Below are positions 24,649 through 32,905 of a stretch of 33,698 nt of DNA, piece by piece. The position numbers were made by a program, and so were the translations under genes. Source of the stretch: Allokutzneria sp. NRRL B-24872 (GTDB lineage Bacteria > Actinomycetota > Actinomycetes > Mycobacteriales > Pseudonocardiaceae). How positions within the stretch are numbered: the stretch's first letter is position 1; the number at the start of each line of letters is the position of its first letter. The stretch lies in assembly GCF_002155965.1 (NCBI RefSeq), contig NZ_MUMH01000073.1:60997-94694 (forward strand). Direction: 5' to 3'. The notes under the pieces were generated by a model. It saw nothing but the letters and a program-made list of their open reading frames with translations, did not search any database and was not told where the DNA came from.

Positions 24649-24768
24649 GGTCCCGGTGTCCCTCCGTGTTCGTTCACTTACAGGAACTAAGGTTGGGGGG
24701 AGTCGAACCGGAACGGGGACTTTCAGCGCCGATCGGCGTCAGTTCCACGGTGAGCGGCATCTCAACTT

Positions 24769-24805
24769 CGGTCGGACCGATCAGGAGACCGGTCAGACCG
24801 CTCAG
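24769..24805. promoter_or_regulatory. Twin palindromes spaced 21 bp, candidate operator
   Basis: CGGTCGGACCG (24769-24779) and CGGTCAGACCG (24790-24800) are each perfect palindromes apart from the centre base. They sit in a 16-bp direct repeat (CGGTCGGACCGATCAG and CGGTCAGACCGCTCAG, 14 of 16 identical) with 21-bp periodicity, i.e. two helical turns. They lie 90-120 bp upstream of the XRE-TPR start and 120-160 bp from the divergent operon. This fits a pair of dimer sites on one DNA face. Confidence 0.5.
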
Positions 24806-24889
24806 CGCGGGCGATCAGCACTTCACCGGCGCGCGAGGATGCCCTTACTCTTCGAATGACGCCCGTCGGACCGTAAAAGGGGGCGCTTA

Positions 24890-26317
24890 ATGAGCACCAT
24901 CGGTTCCCAAGGATCGCCTGTTACTCCCGAGGTGTGGGAGCAGCAGGAGATGCGGGACGCGCTGGCCGCGCGCGACGTGTCCTCGGTGTACCGGCTGCTG
25001 CGCAGGCACGGGGTCTCCCAGCGCCAGATCGCGGCACTGACGGGTCAGTCGCAGTCCGAGGTCTCGGAGATCCTCAAGGGTCGCCAGGTCATGGCCTATG
25101 ACGTGCTGGCCAGGATCGCCGACGGCCTCGACGTGCCGAGGGGCTACATGGGCCTCGCGTACGACGGGGGCACGGCCATGAGGGTGGTCGGTCCTCCCGA
25201 CGACCCCCAGGCCGAGGAGGAAGAGTCGGTGAAACGGCGCATGTTCCTCGCCCACGCCGCCGCGATCACCATGGGCGCGTCGGTGTTCGGCGACAAGCAG
25301 GGCCACTGGGTCACCAACCCGACGCAGACCCCCGCCCGCGAACGGATCGGCAAGACCGACGTCCAGCAGGTCGAGGCCGCGACCAAGGCGCTGCGCGCGC
25401 TCGACTACCAGTACGGAGGGGGCACCTGCCGCGACGCGGTGGTCGCCCAGCTGTCCTGGGCCGAGCAGTTGCTGCGCGCCGACGCGGCCGAACCCGTTCG
25501 GCGCAGGCTCCAGCTGGCGCTCGCCGACCTGCACAGCCTCGCGGGCTGGACGTCCTTCGACACCGGCATGCTCGACCCGGCGCGCAACCACTTCGGCAAG
25601 GCGCTGCAGTTCGCCAAGCACAGTGAGCACAACGAGCTGGTCGCGAACATCCTCTACCGGATGGGCCGGGTGTACCTGCACTACGAGGCGCCCAACGACG
25701 CGCTCAAGCTCTTCCAGCTCGGCCAGCTCGCCGCGCAGGACTCCGGCTCGGCGCTGACGGTGGCCGTGCTCTGCGCGAACGAGGCCTGGGCCTACGCGAT
25801 GATGGGCAAGCGGGACCAGGCCATGAAGATGGTCGGCCGCACCAAGGACGAGTTCGCCCGGGCCGACTTCGCGACGGCGCCGGACTGGGTCAAGTTCTTC
25901 ACCGTCAACGACCTGCACGGGATGATCGGCTCGGTGCACCACTCGCTGGCCGGCATCGAGGAGTTCCGCGCCAAGCACGCGCCGCTCGCCGTCGCCGAGC
26001 TGATCAAGTGCACGCAGGGCTACGAGTCCGACATGAAGCGCACCCACGTGTTCGGCCTGAGCATGCTCGCCGCCGACCACATCCGGGCGGGCGACGTGGA
26101 CCAGGGCCTGCGCGTCGGCCGGGTGGCCTTCGACATGGGCGAGGGCGTGAACTCGGTGCGGGTCGCCGACCGGATGAACCACATGCAGGAAGAGGCGGTC
26201 AGGTACCAGCACATCGGCGACGCCAAGGAGCTCGCCGACGACGTCCAGCAGTTCCGGCTGCGCACCGGCTCCCCGCACTTCCGGGGCAAGCTCGCGCCCG
26301 GGAACCCCAGTACGTGA
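24890..26317 (+). CDS. XRE-family regulator with C-terminal TPR region
   Basis: The 475-residue protein has an XRE helix-turn-helix at about residues 33-80 (VSQRQIAALTGQSQSEVSEILKGRQ). A Lys/Arg-Arg-Met-Phe-Leu segment (about 113-128) follows, then a long all-helical region (about 150-460) with degenerate TPR repeats (LADLHSLAGWTSFDTG, ILYRMGRVYLHYEAPNDALKLF, ANEAWAYAMMGKRDQAMKMV). This layout is shared with large actinobacterial regulators such as NsdA, which represses antibiotic production and sporulation in Streptomyces; specific orthology is not claimed. The ATG at 24890 follows AGGGGG. The stop overlaps the kinase start (GTGA). Self-regulation through the twin palindromes is inference. 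Confidence 0.9.
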   Translation: MSTIGSQGSPVTPEVWEQQEMRDALAARDVSSVYRLLRRHGVSQRQIAALTGQSQSEVSEILKGRQVMAYDVLARIADGLDVPRGYMGLAYDGGTAMRVVGPPDDPQAEEEESVKRRMFLAHAAAITMGASVFGDKQGHWVTNPTQTPARERIGKTDVQQVEAATKALRALDYQYGGGTCRDAVVAQLSWAEQLLRADAAEPVRRRLQLALADLHSLAGWTSFDTGMLDPARNHFGKALQFAKHSEHNELVANILYRMGRVYLHYEAPNDALKLFQLGQLAAQDSGSALTVAVLCANEAWAYAMMGKRDQAMKMVGRTKDEFARADFATAPDWVKFFTVNDLHGMIGSVHHSLAGIEEFRAKHAPLAVAELIKCTQGYESDMKRTHVFGLSMLAADHIRAGDVDQGLRVGRVAFDMGEGVNSVRVADRMNHMQEEAVRYQHIGDAKELADDVQQFRLRTGSPHFRGKLAPGNPST

Positions 26318-27228
26318 CGGTGGACGTGCAGGCGGGGACGAGCGGGCGCTACACCCGCCCGAAGCTCGCCACCGCGTTGCGGGCGATCTGCGACGCGGTC
26401 GGGCTGGACTCCCGGGGTGCGCGGCTGCTCCGCTTCGTCAACAACGCGGTGTTCCAGCTCGCGGCGCAGCCCGTCGTGGTCCGCATCGTCCTCTCCCCGT
26501 CCCTTCGGCATAGAGCTGACAACGTTGTCAAGGCCGCGGCCTGGCTCGCCGAGCACGACGTGCCCGCCGTTCGTCTGCTGCCGGGCATCGCTCAGCCGAT
26601 CGAGGTCGACGGGCACATCGCGACGCTGTGGCAGTCGGTCCCGGAGAACGGTCCCCGGCCGACCGGCTTCGACCTGGCGCGACTGCTGCGCCGGATGCAC
26701 GAGCTGCCGCACGCGCCGTTCACCTTCCGCAAGTGGGAACCGCTGCTGGACGTGCGGCGCAGGCTCGCCGACGCCGAGGAGCTGGACGGCGGCGACCGCG
26801 ACTTCCTGGAGCTGCGCGTGGACGAGGTCGAGTCCGAGCTCGCCTCGCTGCGCTTTCCGTTGCGCCAGGGCGCGATCCACGGCGACGCCCACCTCGGCAA
26901 CCTGATCTCCGGCAGCGCCGAGATGCTGCTGTGCGATCTGGACTCGGTCTGCGTCGGGCCGCGCGAGTGGGATCTGACGCCGCTCGCGGTCGGCATGCTG
27001 CGCTTCGGGCACGGGACCGAGCGGTACCGGGCGCTGGCGCGCGGCTACGGCTTCGACGTCACGCGCTGGCCGGGTTTCCGGGTCTTGCGGCAGGTCCGGG
27101 AGCTGAAGCTGACCACCGGCGTGCTGCCGATCCTGCGCAGCAACCCGGACGTCCGACCTGAGTTGGCGCGTAGGCTGAAAACCTTTCGTTCGGGTGACAT
27201 GTCAGCCAAATGGACGCCCTATCAGTGA
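26314..27228 (+). CDS. Aminoglycoside phosphotransferase (APH)/choline-kinase-fold protein
   Basis: This 304-residue protein has the APH fold. An N-terminal lobe includes VVVRIVL. The catalytic loop is IHGDAHLGNL (His189, Asp191, Asn196) and the metal-binding motif is LCDLDSV (Asp208, Asp210). Relatives phosphorylate aminoglycosides, sugars, choline or other small molecules; substrate is unknown. The GTG at 26314 overlaps the regulator stop by four bases, so the pair is translationally coupled. Context argues against a simple resistance gene. The kinase could modify a signal sensed by the XRE-TPR protein, which is inference. The 203 bp after it contain no clear gene. Confidence 0.88.
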   Translation: MTVDVQAGTSGRYTRPKLATALRAICDAVGLDSRGARLLRFVNNAVFQLAAQPVVVRIVLSPSLRHRADNVVKAAAWLAEHDVPAVRLLPGIAQPIEVDGHIATLWQSVPENGPRPTGFDLARLLRRMHELPHAPFTFRKWEPLLDVRRRLADAEELDGGDRDFLELRVDEVESELASLRFPLRQGAIHGDAHLGNLISGSAEMLLCDLDSVCVGPREWDLTPLAVGMLRFGHGTERYRALARGYGFDVTRWPGFRVLRQVRELKLTTGVLPILRSNPDVRPELARRLKTFRSGDMSAKWTPYQ

Positions 27229-27369
27229 GCTGCTCGGCAGCTATGCTCACCGCCTTGTGGACGATGCCAAGCATGACAATCGTTCCCCAGAATGAGTTTG
27301 TCCGTAACGCAATCCTTCTGTAGGACGACATGCGGATGTCGGAGCTAAGTCAAGACCCGCGCTCTGGTT

Positions 27370-27388
27370 ACCGCCAGTAACGGGCGGT
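27370..27388 (+). terminator. Weak terminator-like hairpin
   Basis: ACCGCC (27370-27375), loop AGTAACG, then GGCGGT followed by TTCTC. The stem is only 6 bp. An alternative pairing is GTTAC/GTAAC (27367-27381). It lies 142 bp past the kinase gene and 44 bp before the next start, so it may instead be a leader structure. Confidence 0.35.
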
Positions 27389-27431
27389 TTCTCTCGGCGA
27401 GTCACGGTGTGTGCACAGCGGAGGGGTGGAG

Positions 27432-27737
27432 ATGGTGTTGGGCATCGGTGGGCTCACAGGCAGGAAGTGGCACAGTCGCCGCGCGCTGCAGGCAGCTGAG
27501 ATGTTGGACGAGGTCGTTGACAGCCAGTTGCCGCTGGTGACGGAGCTGTCGGAGGAGAGCAGGCGGCGTTCCGCCGAGTACCTGTCCGAGCTGGTCATGC
27601 TGGCTCAGGACTACCGGCACTTCGCTGCCGGCTGGATCGACCAGGCTGAGCTGGAGCGCAGGGGCAACGCCACCGTCGCGCGCCTGGAAGTGCTCAGCAA
27701 GCACCGCCTTCCCGCCCGGTTGACCGAGCAGGACTGA
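27432..27737 (+). CDS. Small helical protein, 101 residues
   Basis: The family is not recognised. The ATG at 27432 is chosen because GGAGG lies eight bases upstream; in-frame GTGs at 27411 and 27426 are alternatives. A short Gly-rich N-terminus (VLGIGGLTGRKW) is followed by an almost entirely alpha-helical, charged region (RALQAAEMLDEVVDSQLPLV, then SRRRSAEYLSELVMLAQDYR, then QAELERRGNATVARLEVLSK). There is no signal peptide or membrane segment. It lies downstream of the XRE-TPR/kinase pair on the same strand but after a 203-bp gap. Codon bias is like the neighbours. Confidence 0.7.
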   Translation: MVLGIGGLTGRKWHSRRALQAAEMLDEVVDSQLPLVTELSEESRRRSAEYLSELVMLAQDYRHFAAGWIDQAELERRGNATVARLEVLSKHRLPARLTEQD

Positions 27738-27834
27738 GCGACAACGGCCGTCCGTCCGACGTGGGGGCGCTGACGAACGGCCAGCACCGACTTCGACCGG
27801 GTGGGGACCTCCGCGACTCCCCGCCACGGTCACC

Positions 27835-28845
27835 TCAGCCGGGAGCCGCCCGTCCGAGCGCGGCGCCCAAGCCCACCGCAAGGGCCATGACCAGCAGTTC
27901 CGTCGTGATCCACGCCGCGAGGACCAGCCGTGAGCGCGCTGAAGCGCCCGGCGAGAGGCCGGGCAGCAGCCGGAAGCGCAACTGGGCGCCGATCCCGCCG
28001 AGCACGGCGAGCAGCACCGCCTTCACGATCACCAGCCAGCCGTAGCCCGTGCCGGTCAACGCGTCGAAGAGCGGCCGGTCCACCCGCACCGAGAGCTGGA
28101 CGAGCCCGCTCACCGCGCCGCTGACCGCGACCGCGGCCAGGCAGCACGCGGCGAGCCGGGAGAACTTCGGCAGCACGCTCGCCAGCAGCGCGCGGTGCGG
28201 CGCCACCAGCACGAACACCGCGAGCAGACCGCCGACCCATGCCGAGGCCGCGAGCACGTGCACCGCCGTGGCCAGCATCGCGGGGGTGTGCCCGGCCGAG
28301 CCCGCCGCGTGGCCGGTGAGCGGTAGGGCGACCACGCCGAGCAGGGCCACCACGACGGGCAGTTCGACCGGGATGGTGCGGCTACGCGTGGTGACGAGGC
28401 TGAGCACTCCGAAGATCAACCCGCAGCCCGCCGTCACCAGGAGTGCTCGACCACTGCTGACCTGCGAGGAGTACTCCGCCAGATCGCCGATGCGCAGGCC
28501 GAGCCCGTTCGGCGACAGCTCGGCGGCTTGCCACCAGAGCAACGCGAGCGCGGCCAGCACCCAGACCGCGCCGAGGACCACCCCGGCCCGCTGGGCGGTC
28601 GCCGCCGCGGCCGAGGCCCTGCGCTCGCCACGGAGCAGCCAGCCGAGCACGCCGACGCCCACCGCGCCGATGCCGACCGCGTCCACGAGCAGTCGCACCA
28701 CGGGCAGACCGATCCGGACGACGGCGCTGTCGGGCAGGCCGGGCAGGGCTGCGGGAGCGGTGGCGGCGACCCCGGCGAGCACGCTCGCGAGGGCCGCCAC
28801 CAGCACGCCCGGTAACAGCAGCGCCCGGCCGCCGCGGTGGAGCAC
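27835..28845 (-). CDS. copD: CopD-family copper membrane protein
   Basis: The 336-residue polytopic membrane protein has about eight or nine hydrophobic segments. The second half (about 185-330) matches the CopD domain, with TGHAAGSAGHTP, then HVLAASAWVGGLLAVF, a Leu/Val-rich segment and the DRPLFDALTGTGYGWLVIVK region. CopD proteins take part in copper uptake with CopC. The GTG at 28845 lies 3 bp after the copC stop and its Shine-Dalgarno is weak, so translation is probably coupled. It is last in the copper operon; 97 bp separate it from the convergent 101-residue gene, with only a weak inverted repeat there. Confidence 0.9.
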   Translation of the reverse strand: MLHRGGRALLLPGVLVAALASVLAGVAATAPAALPGLPDSAVVRIGLPVVRLLVDAVGIGAVGVGVLGWLLRGERRASAAAATAQRAGVVLGAVWVLAALALLWWQAAELSPNGLGLRIGDLAEYSSQVSSGRALLVTAGCGLIFGVLSLVTTRSRTIPVELPVVVALLGVVALPLTGHAAGSAGHTPAMLATAVHVLAASAWVGGLLAVFVLVAPHRALLASVLPKFSRLAACCLAAVAVSGAVSGLVQLSVRVDRPLFDALTGTGYGWLVIVKAVLLAVLGGIGAQLRFRLLPGLSPGASARSRLVLAAWITTELLVMALAVGLGAALGRAAPG

Positions 28846-28848
28846 GGC

Positions 28849-29436
28849 CTAGCCCCGCGTGTTCGGCGCCCGGGAGAACCGGAGCGCGATCACCACGCCC
28901 GCGCCGAGCAGCACCGCGGCTCCGGCGAACCAGACCCACACGGGGAAGCCGCCGTTGGAATCGGCCTGGCGACCGGCGACAGCGGTCACGGTCGCCGCTT
29001 CCGAACCGCTGGGCGCGGGCGTGGCCGAATCGGCGGGCTTGGCACCGGACAGCGGGGTGCCGGGGCCGTCCTTGGTGAGGCGGAAGGACAGCTTGTCGCC
29101 GACCGGGTGGCCGTCTGCGGAGAGGATGCGGAAGGCGATCGTGTACTCACCGGCCGGGCCGAGCGGCGTGGCCGCGACCGTCACGGTGTTGTTCTCGACC
29201 TTCGGCTTGTCCGTCGCCCACCTGGTGCCGCCGGGGCCGGTCAGGGTCACCGTGTTGACCAGGTCGGCCGCCTGGACCTGCTGGTCGAACACCAGCTTCA
29301 GCTCGGTCGGGCTGGACTCGACCTGCGCGTCCTTCTTCGGGCTGCTGTCGACGAGGACGTTGTGCGCCAGCGCGGGACCGGCGCTGAGCACCAGCGCCAG
29401 CCCCGCCACCAGCAGTGCGGTGAGCGCGCGCCTCAT
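28849..29436 (-). CDS. copC: CopC-domain copper-binding protein, membrane-anchored
   Basis: The 195-residue exported protein has a signal peptide (1-24, cleavage before His25: PALA-HNVLV), so the mature N-terminus starts with a copper-ligand histidine as in other CopC proteins. The beta-sandwich (about 25-122) has the typical ends LVDSSPKKDAQVESSPTEL and ILSADGHPVGDKLSF, including a second ligand His. A flexible linker and a C-terminal membrane anchor (about 165-185) follow. It would hold copper outside the membrane and pass it to CopD. The ATG at 29436 overlaps the ycnI stop (ATGA). Confidence 0.93.
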   Translation of the reverse strand: MRRALTALLVAGLALVLSAGPALAHNVLVDSSPKKDAQVESSPTELKLVFDQQVQAADLVNTVTLTGPGGTRWATDKPKVENNTVTVAATPLGPAGEYTIAFRILSADGHPVGDKLSFRLTKDGPGTPLSGAKPADSATPAPSGSEAATVTAVAGRQADSNGGFPVWVWFAGAAVLLGAGVVIALRFSRAPNTRG

Positions 29437-30137
29437 GCCGAGGTCGCCTTGCGGCTGCGCGCGATCGCTCCGATGCCGAAGCCGACGCCGAGCGCGCCGA
29501 CGACCAGGCCCGCGCCGCCGAGCATCCGCGCGGTGTTGTCGGCGGTCTCGGTCTTGGCTGCGGCGTCACCGCCGTGCGAGTGCGCGTCGCCGCCCGCCGC
29601 GGCCTTGGGGGTCAGCTTGAGCACGGGAGCGGGGCGCTCGGGCTCGGCGCCGTTGACCGGCAGCTGCTCCCACTTGACGACCTTGCCGTCGTCGTAGGTC
29701 TGCGCGGTGGGCATGACCAGCTTGTCGGTGTTCTCCGGGAGCTTGCCCATGGAGACCTCGAACTCGGCGAACTCGTTGTTGCCGATCTTCACGCCGGGGT
29801 CGGCGGTCCAGGTGATGGTGCGCACCGCCTCGGTGATCTTGCTGCCGTGCGATTCCACCGGCGTGGCCAGCGGCGCCTTGGTGACCTGGGCCTTCCAGCC
29901 GGGGACGGCCTTGGTGCGCACGGAGGTGAGCGGGTGCTCGGCGGGCAGGGTGACCTCGATCTTCACGGTGCCCGCGGTCGCGGACTCGTTCGGCACGCGG
30001 AAGGCGACCTTGGTGTAGCCGCCCTGCTCGGCGGTGCCGGGCTGCGCGGTGACGTGGGCGAGCGCGGGGGCCGCGGTGAGCAGCGTGGCGACTCCGGTGA
30101 CGGCGAGCACGCCGAGGACGCGTCGGTATGACGACAT
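29433..30137 (-). CDS. ycnI: YcnI-family (DUF1775) copper-associated protein
   Basis: The 234-residue exported protein has a signal peptide cleaved before His28 (ALA-HVTAQP), giving the exposed N-terminal histidine of the YcnI family. The DUF1775 domain (about 28-170) includes TKVAFRVPNESA, VRTKAVPGWKAQ and ITWTADPGVKIGNNEFAEF, with conserved Trp residues. A His-containing stretch (GGDAHSHGGD) and a C-terminal membrane segment (about 205-228) complete it. Family members bind Cu(II) at the outer face of the membrane. The ATG at 30137 follows AGGAG with 10-nt spacing. It overlaps copC and lies 44 bp after the upstream membrane-protein gene. Confidence 0.93.
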   Translation of the reverse strand: MSSYRRVLGVLAVTGVATLLTAAPALAHVTAQPGTAEQGGYTKVAFRVPNESATAGTVKIEVTLPAEHPLTSVRTKAVPGWKAQVTKAPLATPVESHGSKITEAVRTITWTADPGVKIGNNEFAEFEVSMGKLPENTDKLVMPTAQTYDDGKVVKWEQLPVNGAEPERPAPVLKLTPKAAAGGDAHSHGGDAAAKTETADNTARMLGGAGLVVGALGVGFGIGAIARSRKATSA

Positions 30138-30181
30138 GGCTTGGGGACTCCTGATGCGTTGGGAAGGGGTGAAGGCGCGTT

Positions 30182-30718
30182 TCAGGAGGTCAGCGGGGGG
30201 CCACGGCGGGCGTGCGTCCGGCGCAGCAGCACGTCGAGCGCGGTGATCAGGCCGGAGCGGGCGGGGATGACCGCGAGCAGCGGCGCGAAGACCGGCGGCT
30301 GCGGTGAACGGCGGGGGAGCACGGCGCCGAGCGCGGCGGCCATGCCGAAGATCGCGGACTCGGCGCCGACGAGCAGCGCCGCCGTGACGAGGGTCGCGAC
30401 GACGTGCGCGGCGAGCATGGTCCAGGAGTCGGTCACCGCGCCGTGCTCGTGCAGCGTCAGCGCGTTGAGCAGCAGGTGCGTCGTGAGCTGGGCGGTGCCG
30501 AGCGTGGTGAGGATCGCCAGCGGGCCGCGCCGCTTGTCCGCGAAGGAGACCGCGACGGTGGCGATCAGCACGGTGAGCAGGACGGTCAGCGCGGTGTCCG
30601 GGGCGGAGCCGCCCGCCGCGACGTGGCCGACGGTGGCCAGTGCGGCCGAGGTGGTGGCGAGCAGGCACCCGCGGAGCGCTCGTAGCGCGCCGCGAACCGG
30701 GACCAGCCGTACCGCCAC
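30182..30718 (-). CDS. Membrane protein of the copper operon, function unknown
   Basis: The 178-residue protein has about four hydrophobic segments (residues 15-35, 42-58, 68-82, 98-130) and a basic C-terminal tail (LLRRTHARRGPP). The segment AQLTTHLLLNALTLHEHG contains several His, compatible with metal contact, but no family is recognised. The GTG at 30718 lacks a close Shine-Dalgarno, so the exact start is uncertain. It is the first gene of the leftward operon, followed by ycnI, copC and copD, which suggests a role in copper handling (inference from context only). Confidence 0.72.
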   Translation of the reverse strand: MAVRLVPVRGALRALRGCLLATTSAALATVGHVAAGGSAPDTALTVLLTVLIATVAVSFADKRRGPLAILTTLGTAQLTTHLLLNALTLHEHGAVTDSWTMLAAHVVATLVTAALLVGAESAIFGMAAALGAVLPRRSPQPPVFAPLLAVIPARSGLITALDVLLRRTHARRGPPLTS

Positions 30719-31117
30719 GAGCAGTGAGCGTAAGTCCTCTACCCATCGCGCGGGTGACCAGCGGGCTTACCTCACGTGATCAACAGTGCTGATCGTGTGT
30801 TTGGGCGACCTCGGATCGGGTAATCCCTGCGCCGTTCTCTGCGGCATCACACGGACGGGCTAAGCGGCGCGGACGCAGGTGCCGCGAGTGTTGCGCATTG
30901 TGGAACTGATTGCGACTGATGGAGCAGAAAGGGTGTCGGTTGGGCCACGGCGCCGGTGAGTCCGGTTGACCCCGCTACGCCGAACGGGTCAGGTTGGGAT
31001 CGCTGAAGGCGGTCGGGGCCGGTCCACGTGACGGGTTCGCCTGGGGCACTGGGACCGGCCGCGTGGCGCTTCTGTTCGCTTTTGTGAAGGAGGGCGCGCC
31101 TAGCGGCGCACTGCACC
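30719..31117. other. Divergent intergenic region with an inverted repeat
   Basis: These 399 bp separate the copper operon from the osmoprotectant operon and contain no convincing gene. GATCA (30778-30782) and TGATC (30790-30794) form an inverted repeat around ACAGTGC. Flanking CACG and GTG extend the symmetry to about 30774-30797. This is 60-80 bp upstream of the leftward operon and a candidate operator. No clear riboswitch was recognised ahead of the BCCT gene. Confidence 0.4.
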
Positions 31118-32905
31118 GTGGCTACCGAGAACCCAGAACACCAGCGACAGGAAGACCACCGTCCCCTGGAACCTGAGGGGGCCACGACACTGCCCGGCGA
31201 ACCGAGGACGCCGTCCTTGGCCGAGCGCCCCGGGCGGCTGGACCCCGTCGTGTTCGGGGTCGCGGCCGTCATCACGCTCGCCTTCATCGGCTGGGGCGTC
31301 TTCGGCACGGAGAGCCTGAGCACCGTCTCCGGCGCCATCCTGAAGTGGATCATCGCGAACGCGGGGTGGGCCTTCGTGCTCGCCGCGTCGGGCTTCGTGG
31401 TCTTCGCGCTGTGGCTGGCGCTGAGCCGCTACGGCAAGATCCCGCTCGGCAAGGACGGCGAGGAACCGGAGTTCCGCACCGTGTCCTGGGTGGCGATGAT
31501 GTTCAGCGCCGGCATGGGCATCGGGCTGATGTTCTACGGCGTCAGCGAGCCGCTCACGCACTTCACCAGCCCGCCGCCCGGCACCGTCGCGCCGATGACG
31601 GACGAGGCGCTGGAGACGGCGATGGCCACCACCCTCTTCCACTGGACGCTGCACCCGTGGGCGATCTACGCGGTCGTCGGGCTCGCCATCGCCTACGGCA
31701 GCTTCCGCAGGGGCAGGCGCCAGCTGATCAGCGCCGTGTTCGAGCCGCTGATCGGCAAGAAGCAGGCCAACGGCCCGATCGGCAAGGCCATCGACGTGAT
31801 GGCGATCTTCGCGACCCTCTTCGGCTCCGCCGCCTCGCTCGGCCTCGGCGCACTGCAGATCGGCCGAGGGCTGAAAGAGGTCGGCTGGATGGAGTCGGCG
31901 GGCACCACCGTGCTCGTGCTGATCATCGTGGTGCTGACCATCGCCTTCATCGCCTCCGCGGTCTCCGGCGTCGCCAAGGGCATCCAGTGGCTCTCCAACA
32001 TCAACATGGTGCTGGCCGGACTGCTCGCGCTGTTCCTGTTCGTGGTCGGTCCGACGGTGCTGATCCTCAACCTGCTGCCCGCCTCGATCGGCCACTACTT
32101 CGCCGACGCCGCCGAGATGGCCGCGCGCACCGCCGCCAGCGGTGGTGACGCCATGGCCAGCTGGCTCGGTGACTGGACGATCTTCTACTGGGCGTGGTGG
32201 ATCTCGTGGACGCCGTTCGTCGGCATGTTCGTCGCGCGGATCAGCCGTGGCCGCACCATCCGCCAGTTCGTCAGCGGCGTGATCCTGGTGCCCAGCATGG
32301 TCAGCCTGCTGTGGTTCGCGATCCTCGGCGGCACCGCGCTGAACTTCCAGCGCAACGGCGTGGACCTCGCCGGGGCGAGCGGCCAGGAGGCCAAGCTCTT
32401 CGGCGTGCTCCAGCAGTTCCCGGGCTGGGCGGGCATCGCGAGCGTCGTGGTGATGATCCTGGTGGCGATCTTCTTCGTGTCCGGGGCGGACGCCGCGTCG
32501 ATCGTGATGGGGACGCTCTCGCAGCGCGGGTCGATCGAGCCGAAGAAGTCCATCGTCGTGTTCTGGGGCGCGCTGACCGGCGCGGTCGCCGCGGTGATGC
32601 TGATGGTCGGCGGGGCCACCGCGCTGGACGGCCTGCAGAAGCTGACGATCATCGCGGCCGTTCCGTTCGCCGCCGTGATGGTGGCGATGTGCCTCTCGCT
32701 TGCCAAGGACCTGCGCAGCGATCCGTTGGTGCGCAGGGAGAACAAGGGCCTTGAGGTCGTCGAGGCCGCCGTCATCCAGGGCACCGAGCAGTACGGCGAG
32801 GAGTTCGCGCTGGAGATCTGCGACGGCAACGGGAACGGCTCCAGCAACGGCAAGGTGCTGATCTCCGAGCCAGCCAAGACCTCTGAGACCGAGGCGCTGC
32901 GGTGA
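31118..32905 (+). CDS. BCCT-family glycine betaine/choline/carnitine transporter
   Basis: The 595-residue secondary transporter imports trimethylammonium osmoprotectants. A disordered, charged N-terminus (about 1-40) precedes twelve predicted membrane segments. The BCCT signature is in GDWTIFYWAWWISWTPFVGMF, followed by ARISRGRTIRQFV. The Gly-rich helix MMFSAGMGIGLMFYGVSEP is also diagnostic. A C-terminal hydrophilic tail (about 530-595) ends with GNGNGSSNG. The GTG at 31118 has no nearby Shine-Dalgarno; GGAGGG at about 31089 is too far, so start or leaderless translation is uncertain. The stop overlaps the ABC permease start (GTGA), which is unusual for a BCCT carrier. Confidence 0.95.
   Translation: MATENPEHQRQEDHRPLEPEGATTLPGEPRTPSLAERPGRLDPVVFGVAAVITLAFIGWGVFGTESLSTVSGAILKWIIANAGWAFVLAASGFVVFALWLALSRYGKIPLGKDGEEPEFRTVSWVAMMFSAGMGIGLMFYGVSEPLTHFTSPPPGTVAPMTDEALETAMATTLFHWTLHPWAIYAVVGLAIAYGSFRRGRRQLISAVFEPLIGKKQANGPIGKAIDVMAIFATLFGSAASLGLGALQIGRGLKEVGWMESAGTTVLVLIIVVLTIAFIASAVSGVAKGIQWLSNINMVLAGLLALFLFVVGPTVLILNLLPASIGHYFADAAEMAARTAASGGDAMASWLGDWTIFYWAWWISWTPFVGMFVARISRGRTIRQFVSGVILVPSMVSLLWFAILGGTALNFQRNGVDLAGASGQEAKLFGVLQQFPGWAGIASVVVMILVAIFFVSGADAASIVMGTLSQRGSIEPKKSIVVFWGALTGAVAAVMLMVGGATALDGLQKLTIIAAVPFAAVMVAMCLSLAKDLRSDPLVRRENKGLEVVEAAVIQGTEQYGEEFALEICDGNGNGSSNGKVLISEPAKTSETEALR

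Noticed and set aside
25235-25280. Twin-arginine-like segment in the XRE-TPR protein
   Set aside because: It is internal, after a DNA-binding domain, so it cannot be an export signal.
24887-26278. Leftward ORF of 463 codons opposite the XRE-TPR gene
   Set aside because: The rightward frame has a helix-turn-helix, TPR pattern and ribosome site; the leftward product is a compositional shadow.
30719-31117. A riboswitch ahead of the BCCT operon
   Set aside because: No conserved core of the glycine, ydaO or other riboswitch families could be recognised by eye.
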